Positions 43,002 to 51,330 of a DNA stretch of 64,000 bases are shown one piece after another (the first letter of the stretch is position 1; every line of letters starts with the position of its first letter). The notes below the pieces were generated by a model. That model made no database searches and had not been told where the DNA came from. It saw only the letters and a program-made list of their open reading frames with translations. The stretch comes from JAGWBG01 sp034421095 (GTDB lineage: Bacteria > Chloroflexota > Dehalococcoidia > Lucifugimonadales > JAGWBF01), in assembly GCA_034421095.1 (NCBI GenBank), contig DAOUKR010000035.1:62001-126000 (forward strand), written 5' to 3'. Made by a program: the position numbers and the translations under genes.

Positions 43002-43313
43002 ATGACCGAGGAACTGAAGGCCAAGTTTGATCAGGCAATGCGGAACACCTATGACATCGCCGCAAAACACGGCTATCATGCTACTTACTTTTTACGAATG
43101 GTCTCTGAACATGGCGGTTGGACGGCAGCCAAACGGCTACTCAGCACGTCTGAAGAGCAGACAGGGTTGACCAGACTGTGGGAACTCAAATTGCTTCACA
43201 TCTCTGTGGAGGCTCTCATTCTACAAGAACCGTGGGACAAACTCTTCAGCGATGCTGAGCGACAAACTGCACTTGAACGGCTGAAATCCTACGGATATTT
43301 TGATGGCAGTTAG
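43002..43313 (+). CDS. Conserved small protein of unknown function
   Basis: A 103-residue cytosolic protein. It starts MTEELKAKFDQAMRNTYDIA and has HGGWTAAKRLLS, TGLTRLWELKLLHISVEALIL and LKSYGYF near the end. I recall a widespread bacterial family of about 100 residues with the same order (GGxxAAKxLL, GxTRLWELxxLxxSVEALxL, LxxYGYF) but cannot name it. ATG 43002 follows AAGGAAG. It is divergent from hicB with 135 bases between, sharing the palindrome region. It could be HicB-controlled; no toxin motif is visible. Confidence 0.8.
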   Translation: MTEELKAKFDQAMRNTYDIAAKHGYHATYFLRMVSEHGGWTAAKRLLSTSEEQTGLTRLWELKLLHISVEALILQEPWDKLFSDAERQTALERLKSYGYFDGS

Positions 43314-43430
43314 CCCTAGAAATCCCCTTCAACAAAGGGAGCAGGTGGTGAAGATACCCCCAATGGCACTTATTGACGATACTTGGCCTTCAGAGTATGC
43401 TTGTCGCAAGTGTTAAGGAAGGGGGTTGAC

Positions 43431-44072
43431 ATGTCCGACCAACCGGAGAAGCCCCAAGTCAGCGAGACCCCAATGAACGTTACCGTCTGGTATGACTACA
43501 TCTGACCCTGGTGCTATATCGGCCTGGAAAGGGTCGACAGGTTGAGAGAAGAATACAACGTTACGGTGGAGGGGAAGGCTTTTCTCCTGCGCCCAGACAT
43601 ACCCAAAGAGGGTATCCTTCGCCAACCCCGGTCGGGTGAGGAAGACGGTTACCTCAGCGAACCCCTGCGTACCTACGCCGAGCAGGCCGGCCTGACTATG
43701 CGAAGAGCTTCCCTGACTCCCTATACCCTGTACGCCCTGGAAGCCACCGAGTACGCCCAGCAACAGGGACAGTTCGACGCCTTCCATCTTGCGGCTTACA
43801 AAGCCTACTGGGAGGAGGGCAAGGACCTGGGAGACATGGCGGTGATAGAGGAGCTTGCCTTGAAGTGCGGGCTGGACCGGCGGGAGCTTTTGGAGCGCCT
43901 GGAGTCGGGTTATTACAGGGAGACCGTGCTTGCCCAGTTCCAGCAGGCTAGGGGCATGAACATACGGGGAATCCCCGCTTTCCTCATAGGCAACCAGCTA
44001 TTTACCGGAGCCCAGCCCTACGAGATATTCAAGCTTGCCTACGCCAGGGCCAGCGAGAGTATGCAGGGGTGA
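43431..44072 (+). CDS. DsbA/FrnE-family thioredoxin-fold protein, candidate selenoprotein (TGA at codon 25)
   Basis: A 213-residue thiol-disulfide oxidoreductase if TGA 43503-43505 is read through. Codons 15-34 read MNVTVWYDYI-TGA-PWCYIGLER. FrnE-type DsbA proteins have CPWCYIG at this point, so the TGA replaces the first active-site Cys and gives a U-P-W-C motif. The rest of the family is intact: LLRPDIPKEG, FHLAAYKAYWEEGKDLGD, and GIPAFLIGNQLFTGAQPYEI with the cis-Pro. AAGGAAGGGGG precedes ATG 43431, in frame with both halves. A SECIS-like hairpin follows the TGA. No signal peptide, so cytosolic. The alternative is a single-base error or nonsense mutation of TGC/TGT. Confidence 0.75.
43519..43537 (+). 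promoter_or_regulatory. SECIS-like hairpin downstream of the in-frame TGA
   Basis: TCGGCCT (43519-43525) pairs with GGGTCGA (43531-43537) in seven pairs, two of them G-U, closing a five-base loop GGAAA (43526-43530). The loop begins with G and starts 20 nt after the TGA (last base 43505), matching the published bacterial SECIS spacing as I remember it (about 16-37 nt). Confidence 0.55.
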
Positions 44073-44126
44073 ACACCGTGTATTTCCTTCCGTCCCGGAA
44101 CCTTGGAGTGGGTTTCCGGTATCGGC

Positions 44127-45071
44127 CTATCCGGCATTCTGAGGGGAGTTCTGCATAACCTCTAGCAGTTCCCGGACGTTCTGGGCGGACTTGTTGAGGG
44201 CGGCCTGCTCGTCTTCCGTCAGGCTTATCTGTATTATCTCCTCAATGCCCTTTTCCCCCAGTTTGACGGGAACGCCCATGTAGAGACCGTCAATGCCGTA
44301 CTCGCCTTCCAGGTAGACGCAGCAGGGGAGGATGCGCTTCTTGTCCAGCAGCACCGCCTCGGCCATCTGGGTTATGGCGGCGGAAGGGGCGTAATAGGCG
44401 CTTCCCGCCTTGAGCAGAGCCACGATTTCTCCGCCTCCCTGGCGGGTACGCTGCACCAGGCGGTCTATGGCGTCCTGAGATAGAAGCTCGGTAATTGGTA
44501 TGCCGCCCACGGTGGTATAGCGCACCAGGGGGACCATGTCGTCACCGTGGCTTCCCAGGACATAGGCCTGAACGTCCTCCACCGATACGTCCAGTTCCCG
44601 GGCGATGAAGGTACGGAACCTGGAGGTATCCAGGACTCCCGCCATTCCGAAGACCCGATGTCTCGGGAAACCGCTGACGCGGAAGGCGTGCTGGACCATG
44701 GCGTCCAGGGGATTGGTCACCACCATCAGGATGCAGTTGGGGGAGTGTTTGACCACTTCCTGGGTGACGCTGCCTATGATTTTCATGTTGGTAAGCAGCA
44801 GGTCGTCCCGGCTCATTCCCGGTCTGCGAGCTATGCCGGCGGTAATAATGGCCAGGTCCGAGTTGGCCGTCTCCTCGTAGCCGTTGCTCCCCACAATCCG
44901 GGAGTCGGAGCCAAGAACGGGGCCGGATTCCAGCATGTCCAGGGCCTTCCCCTGGGGCAGGTCCTCAACTACGTCTACAAGAACTACGTCGGCGTAGCCC
45001 AATTCGTGTATCCGCTGGGCTGTAGTGGCTCCCACGTTTCCAGCGCCGACCACTGTGACCTTCTTCCGCAT
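44127..45071 (-). CDS. mdh: Malate dehydrogenase, LDH-like type
   Basis: TCA-cycle enzyme oxidising malate to oxaloacetate with NAD; 314 residues. KVTVVGAGNVGATTAQRI is the NAD fold. ITAGIARRPGMSRDDLLLTN has the Arg residues that select malate over lactate. VVTNPLDAMVQHAFRVSG and VLGSHGDDMVPLVRYTTVGG with the catalytic His follow. The start is ATG 45071 because AAGGAG lies at the right distance; GTG 45080 would be too close. It is downstream of the isocitrate dehydrogenase-family gene on the same strand, about 90 bases away, likely one unit. Confidence 0.95.
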   Translation of the reverse strand: MRKKVTVVGAGNVGATTAQRIHELGYADVVLVDVVEDLPQGKALDMLESGPVLGSDSRIVGSNGYEETANSDLAIITAGIARRPGMSRDDLLLTNMKIIGSVTQEVVKHSPNCILMVVTNPLDAMVQHAFRVSGFPRHRVFGMAGVLDTSRFRTFIARELDVSVEDVQAYVLGSHGDDMVPLVRYTTVGGIPITELLSQDAIDRLVQRTRQGGGEIVALLKAGSAYYAPSAAITQMAEAVLLDKKRILPCCVYLEGEYGIDGLYMGVPVKLGEKGIEEIIQISLTEDEQAALNKSAQNVRELLEVMQNSPQNAG

Positions 45072-45164
45072 GTATCTCACTCCTTATTGCATTACCAGGC
45101 CGTCGTCGCTAACTATTGGCTAATTTGGCTATTCGCCGACCTGTTGTCGAATACTTTGAAGCAC

Positions 45165-46367
45165 CTATCCTTGAACGTACTCGTCCCACCGGGACTCCAA
45201 CTTCGAGTCCTCAATGGTCTCCATCAGATAGTCGCCAAATTCCTTGCCCGTGCAGCCGGTGTCGCGGCCTGTGATGGCGATTTTTCTCTCGTACTGGCCG
45301 CAGATGTCCAGGGCCTTGTGCAGCTTGTTGCCCTGGTCCTCGAAGCCGATGTGGGTCAACAGCATGGCTCCGGCACGCATCATGGAGCTGGGGTCCGCGT
45401 ACTGAGCGCGGCCCTCTCGTACCATGCGCGGCGCGCTGCCGTGTATGGCCTCGAACATGCCGTACCTCTTGCCCACGTTGGCGCTGCCTGCGGTTCCCAC
45501 GCCGCCCTGTATCTGGGCCGCCTCGTCGGTAAGGATGTCGCCGTAGAGGTTGGGCAGTACCAGCACCTGGAACTGCTTCTGACGTGCGGGATTGATGAGA
45601 GCCGCCGTCATGATGTCTATGTACCACCCCTCCCATGTGATGTTGGGGTACTTCTCCGATACCATTCTGGCAATGTCAAGGAACTTGCCGTCGGTGGTCT
45701 TGACGATGTTGGCCTTTGTGACCACGGTTACCGTGTCCTTGCCAGTCCGGTGGGCGTGGGCGAAGGCTGCGTCAATGATTCTCTCTGACCCCTGGCTTGT
45801 GATGACCCGGAAGTCAATTCCCAGGTCTTCGGTAACATTTATGCCCTGGCTGCCTACCGCGTACATATCCTCGGTGTTCTCCCGGAAGAAGGTCCAGTCT
45901 ATCCCCTGGCTGGGGATGCGTACGGGCCTGACGTTGGCGAAGAGGTCCAACTCCTTGCGCATTGCCACGTTGGCGCTCTCCAGGTTGGGCCAGCCATCTC
46001 CTCTTTCGGGGGTATGGGTCGGGCCTTTCAGGGTAACGTGACAGTCCCTAATCTCGGCCAGCACGTCGTCGGGGATGCTCTTCATGCGTTCCGCTCGGTT
46101 TTCTATGGTCAGGCCCTCGATAGTGCGGAAGGCGACTTTGCCGCTGGCTACCTGGTCTTTCAGGAGGAACTCCAAGACCCGTTGGGACTCGGCAGCTATG
46201 TATGGGCCGATGCCGTCACCGCCTATCATGCCTATCTTGATGGGGCTAATCTTGCTGTAGTCCAGCCAGTCTGCTTCGGCTTTGAGCCGTTCGACTCGCT
46301 CAAGCTGCTGCTCCAGCACGGTGCCGAAATGCTCCTTTGCTGCCTCGATTGTACCTCTGCTAACCAT
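45165..46367 (-). CDS. icd: Isocitrate/isopropylmalate dehydrogenase family, probably isocitrate dehydrogenase
   Basis: A 400-residue decarboxylating dehydrogenase. KIGMIGGDGIGPYIAAES opens the fold. ANVAMRKELDLFANVRPV binds substrate. FFRENTEDMYAVGSQGI, VTKANIVKTTDGKFLD and VLPNLYGDILTDEAAQIQGG follow. FEAIHGSAPRMVREGRAQYADP is the cofactor loop. About 40 residues precede the fold. The neighbouring malate dehydrogenase supports isocitrate as substrate; homoisocitrate or isopropylmalate cannot be fully excluded. ATG 46367 follows AAAGGAG. Confidence 0.9.
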   Translation of the reverse strand: MVSRGTIEAAKEHFGTVLEQQLERVERLKAEADWLDYSKISPIKIGMIGGDGIGPYIAAESQRVLEFLLKDQVASGKVAFRTIEGLTIENRAERMKSIPDDVLAEIRDCHVTLKGPTHTPERGDGWPNLESANVAMRKELDLFANVRPVRIPSQGIDWTFFRENTEDMYAVGSQGINVTEDLGIDFRVITSQGSERIIDAAFAHAHRTGKDTVTVVTKANIVKTTDGKFLDIARMVSEKYPNITWEGWYIDIMTAALINPARQKQFQVLVLPNLYGDILTDEAAQIQGGVGTAGSANVGKRYGMFEAIHGSAPRMVREGRAQYADPSSMMRAGAMLLTHIGFEDQGNKLHKALDICGQYERKIAITGRDTGCTGKEFGDYLMETIEDSKLESRWDEYVQG

Positions 46368-46380
46368 GCCGACTCCTTTC

Positions 46381-46446
46381 CGATCCGCCTCAGGCGGGTG
46401 GTTGGTGTGTGAATGTCAGAGTCCTCAATCCGCCTCGGGCGGTCTG
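46381..46446. repeat. Pair of short GC palindromes
   Basis: TCCGCCTCAGGCGGGT at about 46383-46398 and TCCGCCTCGGGCGGTCTGA near 46429-46447, between the DUF255 gene and icd. A minus-strand TATAAT lies at 46456-46451. Confidence 0.6.
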
Positions 46447-46486
46447 AGACATTATACCCTGAATTGGTACGCTAGGGTAGCCCGAC

Positions 46487-48538
46487 CTACTCTTCCAACT
46501 GGCTTGCCAGGGCGTCCAGCTCCGTGACCGGAAGCTGGCACACGTAGTTCTGGCAGACGTAGACGGTGGGGCGGCCGCCCACCATGCCCCGGTCCTGGAG
46601 GAGAGGAGTGGCCTGGGAGCTTCGCTCAAGGTCATCGGGTTCACTTCCCGCCACTACCTTGTTGGGCAGGTAGCGACCATGGACCAGAGCCAGAAGGGCC
46701 TGGGTATCCGGGTCCTTGTGCGGGCCTACCACGGCTATCTCTTTGGGCGTGGATAGGTAGAAGTCCAGTGCACAGAGCCAATGACCCATACCCAGGGGAG
46801 CGCCGGCCATGTACTGCTGCATGGACCGGAGCACCGCGGAACCCCGTCGGGCGTAGTCGCTGTCCCCTGTGAGAACGGATAGATGGAACAATACGTCTAC
46901 GGCCACTGAGTTGCCACAGGGAGTGGCGTTATCGAAGAAGTCCCTCGGGCGGACTATCAGGTTTTCGTGGTCCTTGCCTGTATCATAGAAGGCGTTCTGG
47001 CCCTCATCCCAGAAAAGGTCAATCATGCTGTCGGCCAGGGAGCGGGCTTCCTGCAACCACCGTGGGTCAAAGGTATCCTCATACAGGGCCAGGAGGCCGT
47101 CCGCCACGAATGCGTAGTCCTCCAGGTAGCCCCTCAAGCTGGCACGGCCATCTTTGTAGGTGCGTAATAGCCGTCCATCACGGCGTAGTTCTTTGAGTAG
47201 GAAGGAAGCGTTTGCTATTGCCGCCTCCCGGTAGTCCTCTCGACGCAGAACGGAGGCCGCCTCCGCAAAGCTGCGCATCATGAGGCCGTTCCATGCGGAC
47301 AGAATCTTCTCATCTCGGGCGGGATGCACCCTTTGTTCTCGGGCCTCAAGCAGGATGGGCTTTGCTCGACTGACCATTGCACCAAGCTCCTCTACGCCAA
47401 CGCCGGCCTCGACCGCTACGTCCTCTTCGGCTTGGGGCACGTTCAGGATGTTCTTTCCTTCGAAGTTCCCCGCCTCGGTCACACCAAAGTATCCGGCAAC
47501 CAGCGCTCCATCCTCCGGGCCCAGAAGGGCCTCAATCTCCTCGTCCGTCCAGACGAAGAATTTGCCCTCCTCGCCTTCGCTGTCGGCGTCCTGGGTCGAG
47601 TAGAATCCACCGGAGGGATCGGTCATTTCTCGTAGGACGTAATCGAGGGTCTCTTCGGCGATACGCTTGTACAATGGATTGCCGGTTGCCTGATATGCGT
47701 GGACATAGAGGCGGCTCAAGAGAGCGTTGTCGTAGAGCATTTTCTCGAAATGCGGCACCAGCCAGTAGGGGTCGGTGGAGTAGCGATGGAAGCCACCGCC
47801 AATCTGGTCGTAGATACCACCGGTCGCCATTCTCTGGATAGCCATATCCACCATTTCCAATGCTCTGGGGCTTTTGGTCAGGTGGTAATAGCGCAGCATA
47901 AACTCGTAGTTCATGGGCTGGGGAAACTTGGGCGCTCCTCCGAATCCGCCGTTCTGGTAGTCATAGCTCTGTCCCATGACCTGGTATACCTGATGGAGGA
48001 TGTCCGGAGTAAGGGCCTCTACCCCTCGTGGCACCTGTGCCGCTTGCTGGAGGTGGGACAACAGCTGCTGGGTAGCCCGGAGCACGTCACCCCGCCGGGT
48101 CCGGTAGGCTTCCGCAACCCCCAGCAACACACTGGGGAAGCCCGGCATACCCCGTGAGTCTGTCGGAGGAAAGTAAGTACCGCCATAAAAAGGCCGACCA
48201 TCGGGCGTCAGGAACACCGTCATGGGCCATCCCCCACTGCCGGTCAACGCCTGCACGGCGTTCATATAGATACTGTCCAGGTCCGGTCGCTCCTCCCGGT
48301 CTACCTTGATATTGACAAAGTGCTCGTTCATAATGCCTGCGATTTCCGGGTCCTCAAAGGACTCCCGCTCCATTACGTGGCACCAGTGACATGCTGAGTA
48401 GCCAATACTCAGCATGATTGGCTTGTCCTCTGCCAGGGCCTTCTGAAGGGCCTCCTCACCCCAGGCATACCAGTCCACGGGATTATTGGCGTGCTGAAGG
48501 AGGTAGGGGCTTGTCTCGTTAATCAGACGATTGGGCAT
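46487..48538 (-). CDS. DUF255 thioredoxin-like protein (YyaL/SPATA20 family)
   Basis: A 683-residue cytosolic protein. The N-terminal thioredoxin-like domain has NRLINETSPYLLQHANNPVD, SIGYSACHWCHVMERESF with its CHWC motif, and GSGGWPMTVFLTPDG. The rest is an alpha/alpha-barrel like those of N-acylglucosamine epimerases and glycosidases (GGIYDQIGGGFHRYSTDPYW, LSAWNGLMMRSFAEAA). Proteins of this family are widespread with no settled function. The start ATG 48538 (MPNRLINE) is used; upstream codons fall in a family A repeat. It may be the first gene of a unit with icd and mdh. Confidence 0.92.
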   Translation of the reverse strand: MPNRLINETSPYLLQHANNPVDWYAWGEEALQKALAEDKPIMLSIGYSACHWCHVMERESFEDPEIAGIMNEHFVNIKVDREERPDLDSIYMNAVQALTGSGGWPMTVFLTPDGRPFYGGTYFPPTDSRGMPGFPSVLLGVAEAYRTRRGDVLRATQQLLSHLQQAAQVPRGVEALTPDILHQVYQVMGQSYDYQNGGFGGAPKFPQPMNYEFMLRYYHLTKSPRALEMVDMAIQRMATGGIYDQIGGGFHRYSTDPYWLVPHFEKMLYDNALLSRLYVHAYQATGNPLYKRIAEETLDYVLREMTDPSGGFYSTQDADSEGEEGKFFVWTDEEIEALLGPEDGALVAGYFGVTEAGNFEGKNILNVPQAEEDVAVEAGVGVEELGAMVSRAKPILLEAREQRVHPARDEKILSAWNGLMMRSFAEAASVLRREDYREAAIANASFLLKELRRDGRLLRTYKDGRASLRGYLEDYAFVADGLLALYEDTFDPRWLQEARSLADSMIDLFWDEGQNAFYDTGKDHENLIVRPRDFFDNATPCGNSVAVDVLFHLSVLTGDSDYARRGSAVLRSMQQYMAGAPLGMGHWLCALDFYLSTPKEIAVVGPHKDPDTQALLALVHGRYLPNKVVAGSEPDDLERSSQATPLLQDRGMVGGRPTVYVCQNYVCQLPVTELDALASQLEE

Positions 48539-48590
48539 GCGATTTCCCTTTCTGCCCCATTGAGCAGGGGCTAGGACTTGGGTCAAGGCT

Positions 48591-48670
48591 CCATCCGACG
48601 CTTTTCGGAAGGTTCGTCTTTGGCATCGGGCCTCTCGGGGGCGCACTTTCGCTATCGCTGGGTGCGCCTG
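48591..48670 (+). repeat. Palindromic element, family A long form, copy 1 of cluster
   Basis: CATCCGACGCTTTTCGGAAG, then GTTCGTCTTTGGC, and a tail GCGCACTTTCGCTATCGCTG ending GGTGCGCCTG. First of three related units in the 556-base gap before the LLM gene. Confidence 0.7.
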
Positions 48671-48828
48671 TGATATTTTATGACTCCCATCATTCTCCCC
48701 TATTATAGACCCGAATACCAGCCCCCGCCGCGGCGGGCTTTTAGCTTTGTGCTACTCGCGTGTTCGGCGGCGTTTCGGCCTGCCGAGGCGGGGTCTTTGG
48801 CCGCCGGGTAGGTCGCCACCCCGCTTTT

Positions 48829-48910
48829 TCCCGCCGCTTTTCGGTAGGTTCGTCTTTAGCGGCGGCCGCTGTCGCGGGGCGCGCTTTCTCTATCGCTGGG
48901 CGCGCCTGGG
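48829..48910 (+). repeat. Palindromic element, family A long form, copy 2 of cluster
   Basis: CCCGCCGCTTTTCGGTAGGT, then TCGTCTTTAGCGGCGG, and a tail GCGCGCTTTCTCTATCGCTG ending GGCGCGCCTGG. A degenerate related stretch precedes it at about 48720-48828, with CCCGCCGCGGCGGG at 48723-48736. Confidence 0.75.
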
Positions 48911-48982
48911 CGCTTTGGGTGGTTGATTATTCAGGTTAGGCAGTGCTATACTCCCTAACACCGGAAACCGGCCGGCCTGGTT

Positions 48983-49062
48983 ATCGCCCGCTCTTTGGGA
49001 AGTTCGTCCTAGGCGGCCGCCGCTGTCGTCGAGCGCGCTTTCGCTGCCGCTGGGCGCGCCTG
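48983..49062 (+). repeat. Palindromic element, family A long form, copy 3 of cluster
   Basis: ATCGCCCGCTCTTTGGGAAG, then TTCGTCCTAGGCGGCCGCCG, and a tail GCGCGCTTTCGCTGCCGCTG ending GGCGCGCCTGG. Ends about 30 bases before the LLM gene start. No gene is seen in the 48539-49094 gap. Confidence 0.75.
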
Positions 49063-49094
49063 GCGCATGGTCAATTGAGGGACGGAGATTAACT

Positions 49095-50117
49095 ATGAGC
49101 AGCGAAGCTCGAAGACTGAACATCGATCTGGCTGGCATGCACCCTCAGGATATGCTGCCCCTGGCCCAGGAGGCCGAGGAAGCGGGTTTTTACTCCATAT
49201 CCGTGGGGGACAACCTGGATGATTCCTATGTCGCGTTGGCTGGCATAGCGTCGGTTACCCAACGGGTCAAGCTGGTCAGCAATATTGCGACCTGGACGCG
49301 TACTCCCGTCACCACCGCGCGCGCATGTCGCAGCCTGGCTTCCCTGAGTGGAGGACGTTATATCTTTGGCCTGGGCAGTATGCCGAGGGCGTGGAACGAG
49401 GGATTCCACGGGATCCCCGGCGAGGCTCCCCTCTCACGTATGCGGGAGTACGTGGAATTGCTCCGACTGCTATGGGCAGCCACGCCGGACGCTCCGGTAG
49501 AATACGAGGGACGTTTCTATCGTGTGTCCGGGTATCGCGTCTACCAGCCACCGCCCTATCCTCACCTTCCCATCTACATTGGTGCCAGCCGGGGCAGAAT
49601 GCTGAGGGAAACGGGGGAATGGGCGGACGGTGTCCTGTTCAACTGGAACTACACCCTGCCCTGGATAAAGGATACGGCCCTGCCCGCCCTTTCCCAAGGG
49701 GCCACGCAGGCAGGCAGATCCCTTGATGACCTGGAGCTGGTGGTCGGCAGGTGGGTCTTCATCGTTAACACTCCCGAACGGGCCGAGGCGGCACGCGCCG
49801 CCTTCCGCAACGGCGTTGCGTCGGTTTACCTGAACGTGGACTACCATCAGGAATTGCTAATCACTCACGGGTTCGAGGAAGAGGTAGCGTCGGCCAGGGC
49901 TGCGCTGGCTCGTGGTGACTTTGAAGGTGCTGTCGGCTCCATCAGCGACCGGATGGTGGATACCTTCGCCATCATCGGTACTGCGGATGAGTGCCTTGAG
50001 CGTGCGGCCGAGTACACTTCCCTGGCAAATTGTTTCACAGTCTCCACCCTTGGTGGAGAGTCCCGACCTGAAGCGGTGAATGCGGTACGCCAACTGATAC
50101 GGACTTTCGGCAGCTAG
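49095..50117 (+). CDS. LLM-class flavin-dependent oxidoreductase, F420-type
   Basis: A 340-residue TIM-barrel oxidoreductase of the luciferase-like superfamily. LAQEAEEAGFYSISVGDN, ALAGIASVTQRVKLVSNIAT, RTPVTTARACRSLASLSGGR, GLGSMPRAWNEGFHG and PHLPIYIGASRGRMLRETGE resemble methylene-tetrahydromethanopterin reductase-like enzymes that use F420 or FMN. GAGGGACGGAGA precedes ATG 49095. The FIST gene starts 16 bases later, likely as one transcript. The substrate is unknown. Confidence 0.9.
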   Translation: MSSEARRLNIDLAGMHPQDMLPLAQEAEEAGFYSISVGDNLDDSYVALAGIASVTQRVKLVSNIATWTRTPVTTARACRSLASLSGGRYIFGLGSMPRAWNEGFHGIPGEAPLSRMREYVELLRLLWAATPDAPVEYEGRFYRVSGYRVYQPPPYPHLPIYIGASRGRMLRETGEWADGVLFNWNYTLPWIKDTALPALSQGATQAGRSLDDLELVVGRWVFIVNTPERAEAARAAFRNGVASVYLNVDYHQELLITHGFEEEVASARAALARGDFEGAVGSISDRMVDTFAIIGTADECLERAAEYTSLANCFTVSTLGGESRPEAVNAVRQLIRTFGS

Positions 50118-50133
50118 CAAGGAGGTGTTGGCT

Positions 50134-51330
50134 ATGAAGTGGGCCTCGGCAGTTTCAGCCCAGCAAAACCTCGAAGGGGCGATCGAAGAATGTGTCTCAT
50201 CGGTCCGCGGTGACCTGGATGACGTTACCCCCGACCTTGCAGTGGCGTTCGTCTCCGGCCATTTTGCCGCCCGGTACAATGAGGTCCCGACCATGCTCAA
50301 AGAGAGGCTGGGGCCAACCATGCTCTTCGGCTGCTCGGCCGGGGGTGTGATTGGGGGTGGTCGCGAGCTTGAGCAAAGCCATGGTTTCTCCCTTACCGTT
50401 GCCCACCTCCCGGGGGTGGATCTGGTCCCTCTCCGCCTTGAAGGTGATGAGCTCCCAGACCTGGACGCAGGACCGGACGCTTGGGAGGAGGCCCTCAAGC
50501 TCTCAAATGCAACCGCCCCCGGATTCTTGTTGCTGATAGACCCTTTCAGCTTCCCTGCCCAGAATTTCGTCATGGGGCTAGACTACGCCTTCAGCGGGAG
50601 TGTCAAAATCGGTGGGCTGGCCAGTGGTGGCAATCAGAGGGGCGACAACGGTCTGTTCCTGGGAGACGAGGTCTACCGGACCGGGGCTATAGGCATTGCC
50701 ATGAGTGGCAATATAGTCGTTGATACCATCGTAGCGCAAGGTTGCCGTCCTGTGGGCCACATCATGAACATCTCCAAGAGTGAGAGGAACCTTCTTCAGG
50801 AATTGGATGGGCGTCCGCCCCTGGAGGTCCTGCGAGAGCTTTTCTCATCCGCCAGTGAGCGAGACCAACAGCTCATGCAGCATTCCCTTTTTCTGGGTGT
50901 GGTTATGGACGACCTTATTGACGAGCCACGTCAGGGGGACTTTCTGATACGCAACATCATCGGCTTGGATGGCAGGACCGGGACCATGGCCGTTGGAGAG
51001 ATGTTGCACGAGGGCCAGCGAGTCCAGTTCCATCTGCGGGACGCCATCACCTCTGCCGAGGACCTGTCGTCGCTGCTCACCAGATACGCCGATGAGGAAC
51101 GGGGAAGGTCAAACGAGGGAGCGCTATTGTTCTCCTGTCTTGGCCGGGGCCAGTATCTCTACGGCCGCCCGGACCACGACACCGACATGTTCCGGGATAA
51201 GGTTGGGAGCATCCCGTTGGGAGGGTTCTTCTGCAACGGTGAGATTGGGCAGGTGGGTGGTACAACGTTCCTGCATGGCTATACCAGTTCCTTCGGCATC
51301 TTCCGTCCTGCTGAGAACGACCGCGACTAA
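50134..51330 (+). CDS. FIST-domain sensor protein
   Basis: A 398-residue cytosolic protein consisting of FIST_N and FIST_C domains. Seen: VAFVSGHFAARYNEVPTML, LFGCSAGGVIGGGRELEQ (the FIST_N hallmark), KIGGLASGGNQRGDNGLFL, GIAMSGNIVVDTIVAQGCRPVG, and in FIST_C LLFSCLGRGQYLYGRPDHD with PLGGFFCNGEIGQVGG and GYTSSFGIF. FIST domains are thought to sense small ligands such as amino acids. No output domain is fused. ATG 50134 follows GGAGG. The stop TAA is also one copy of the target duplication of a MITE. Confidence 0.92.
   Translation: MKWASAVSAQQNLEGAIEECVSSVRGDLDDVTPDLAVAFVSGHFAARYNEVPTMLKERLGPTMLFGCSAGGVIGGGRELEQSHGFSLTVAHLPGVDLVPLRLEGDELPDLDAGPDAWEEALKLSNATAPGFLLLIDPFSFPAQNFVMGLDYAFSGSVKIGGLASGGNQRGDNGLFLGDEVYRTGAIGIAMSGNIVVDTIVAQGCRPVGHIMNISKSERNLLQELDGRPPLEVLRELFSSASERDQQLMQHSLFLGVVMDDLIDEPRQGDFLIRNIIGLDGRTGTMAVGEMLHEGQRVQFHLRDAITSAEDLSSLLTRYADEERGRSNEGALLFSCLGRGQYLYGRPDHDTDMFRDKVGSIPLGGFFCNGEIGQVGGTTFLHGYTSSFGIFRPAENDRD

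Noticed and set aside
42447..43002. HicA toxin gene next to hicB
   Set aside because: No 50-90 codon frame with the HicA GSHxxF-type motif in either direction.
43504..43535. Alternative stem GACCCT/AGGGTC around the TGA as the SECIS
   Set aside because: Its loop would lie closer to the TGA than in known bacterial SECIS elements; the 43519-43537 hairpin fits better.
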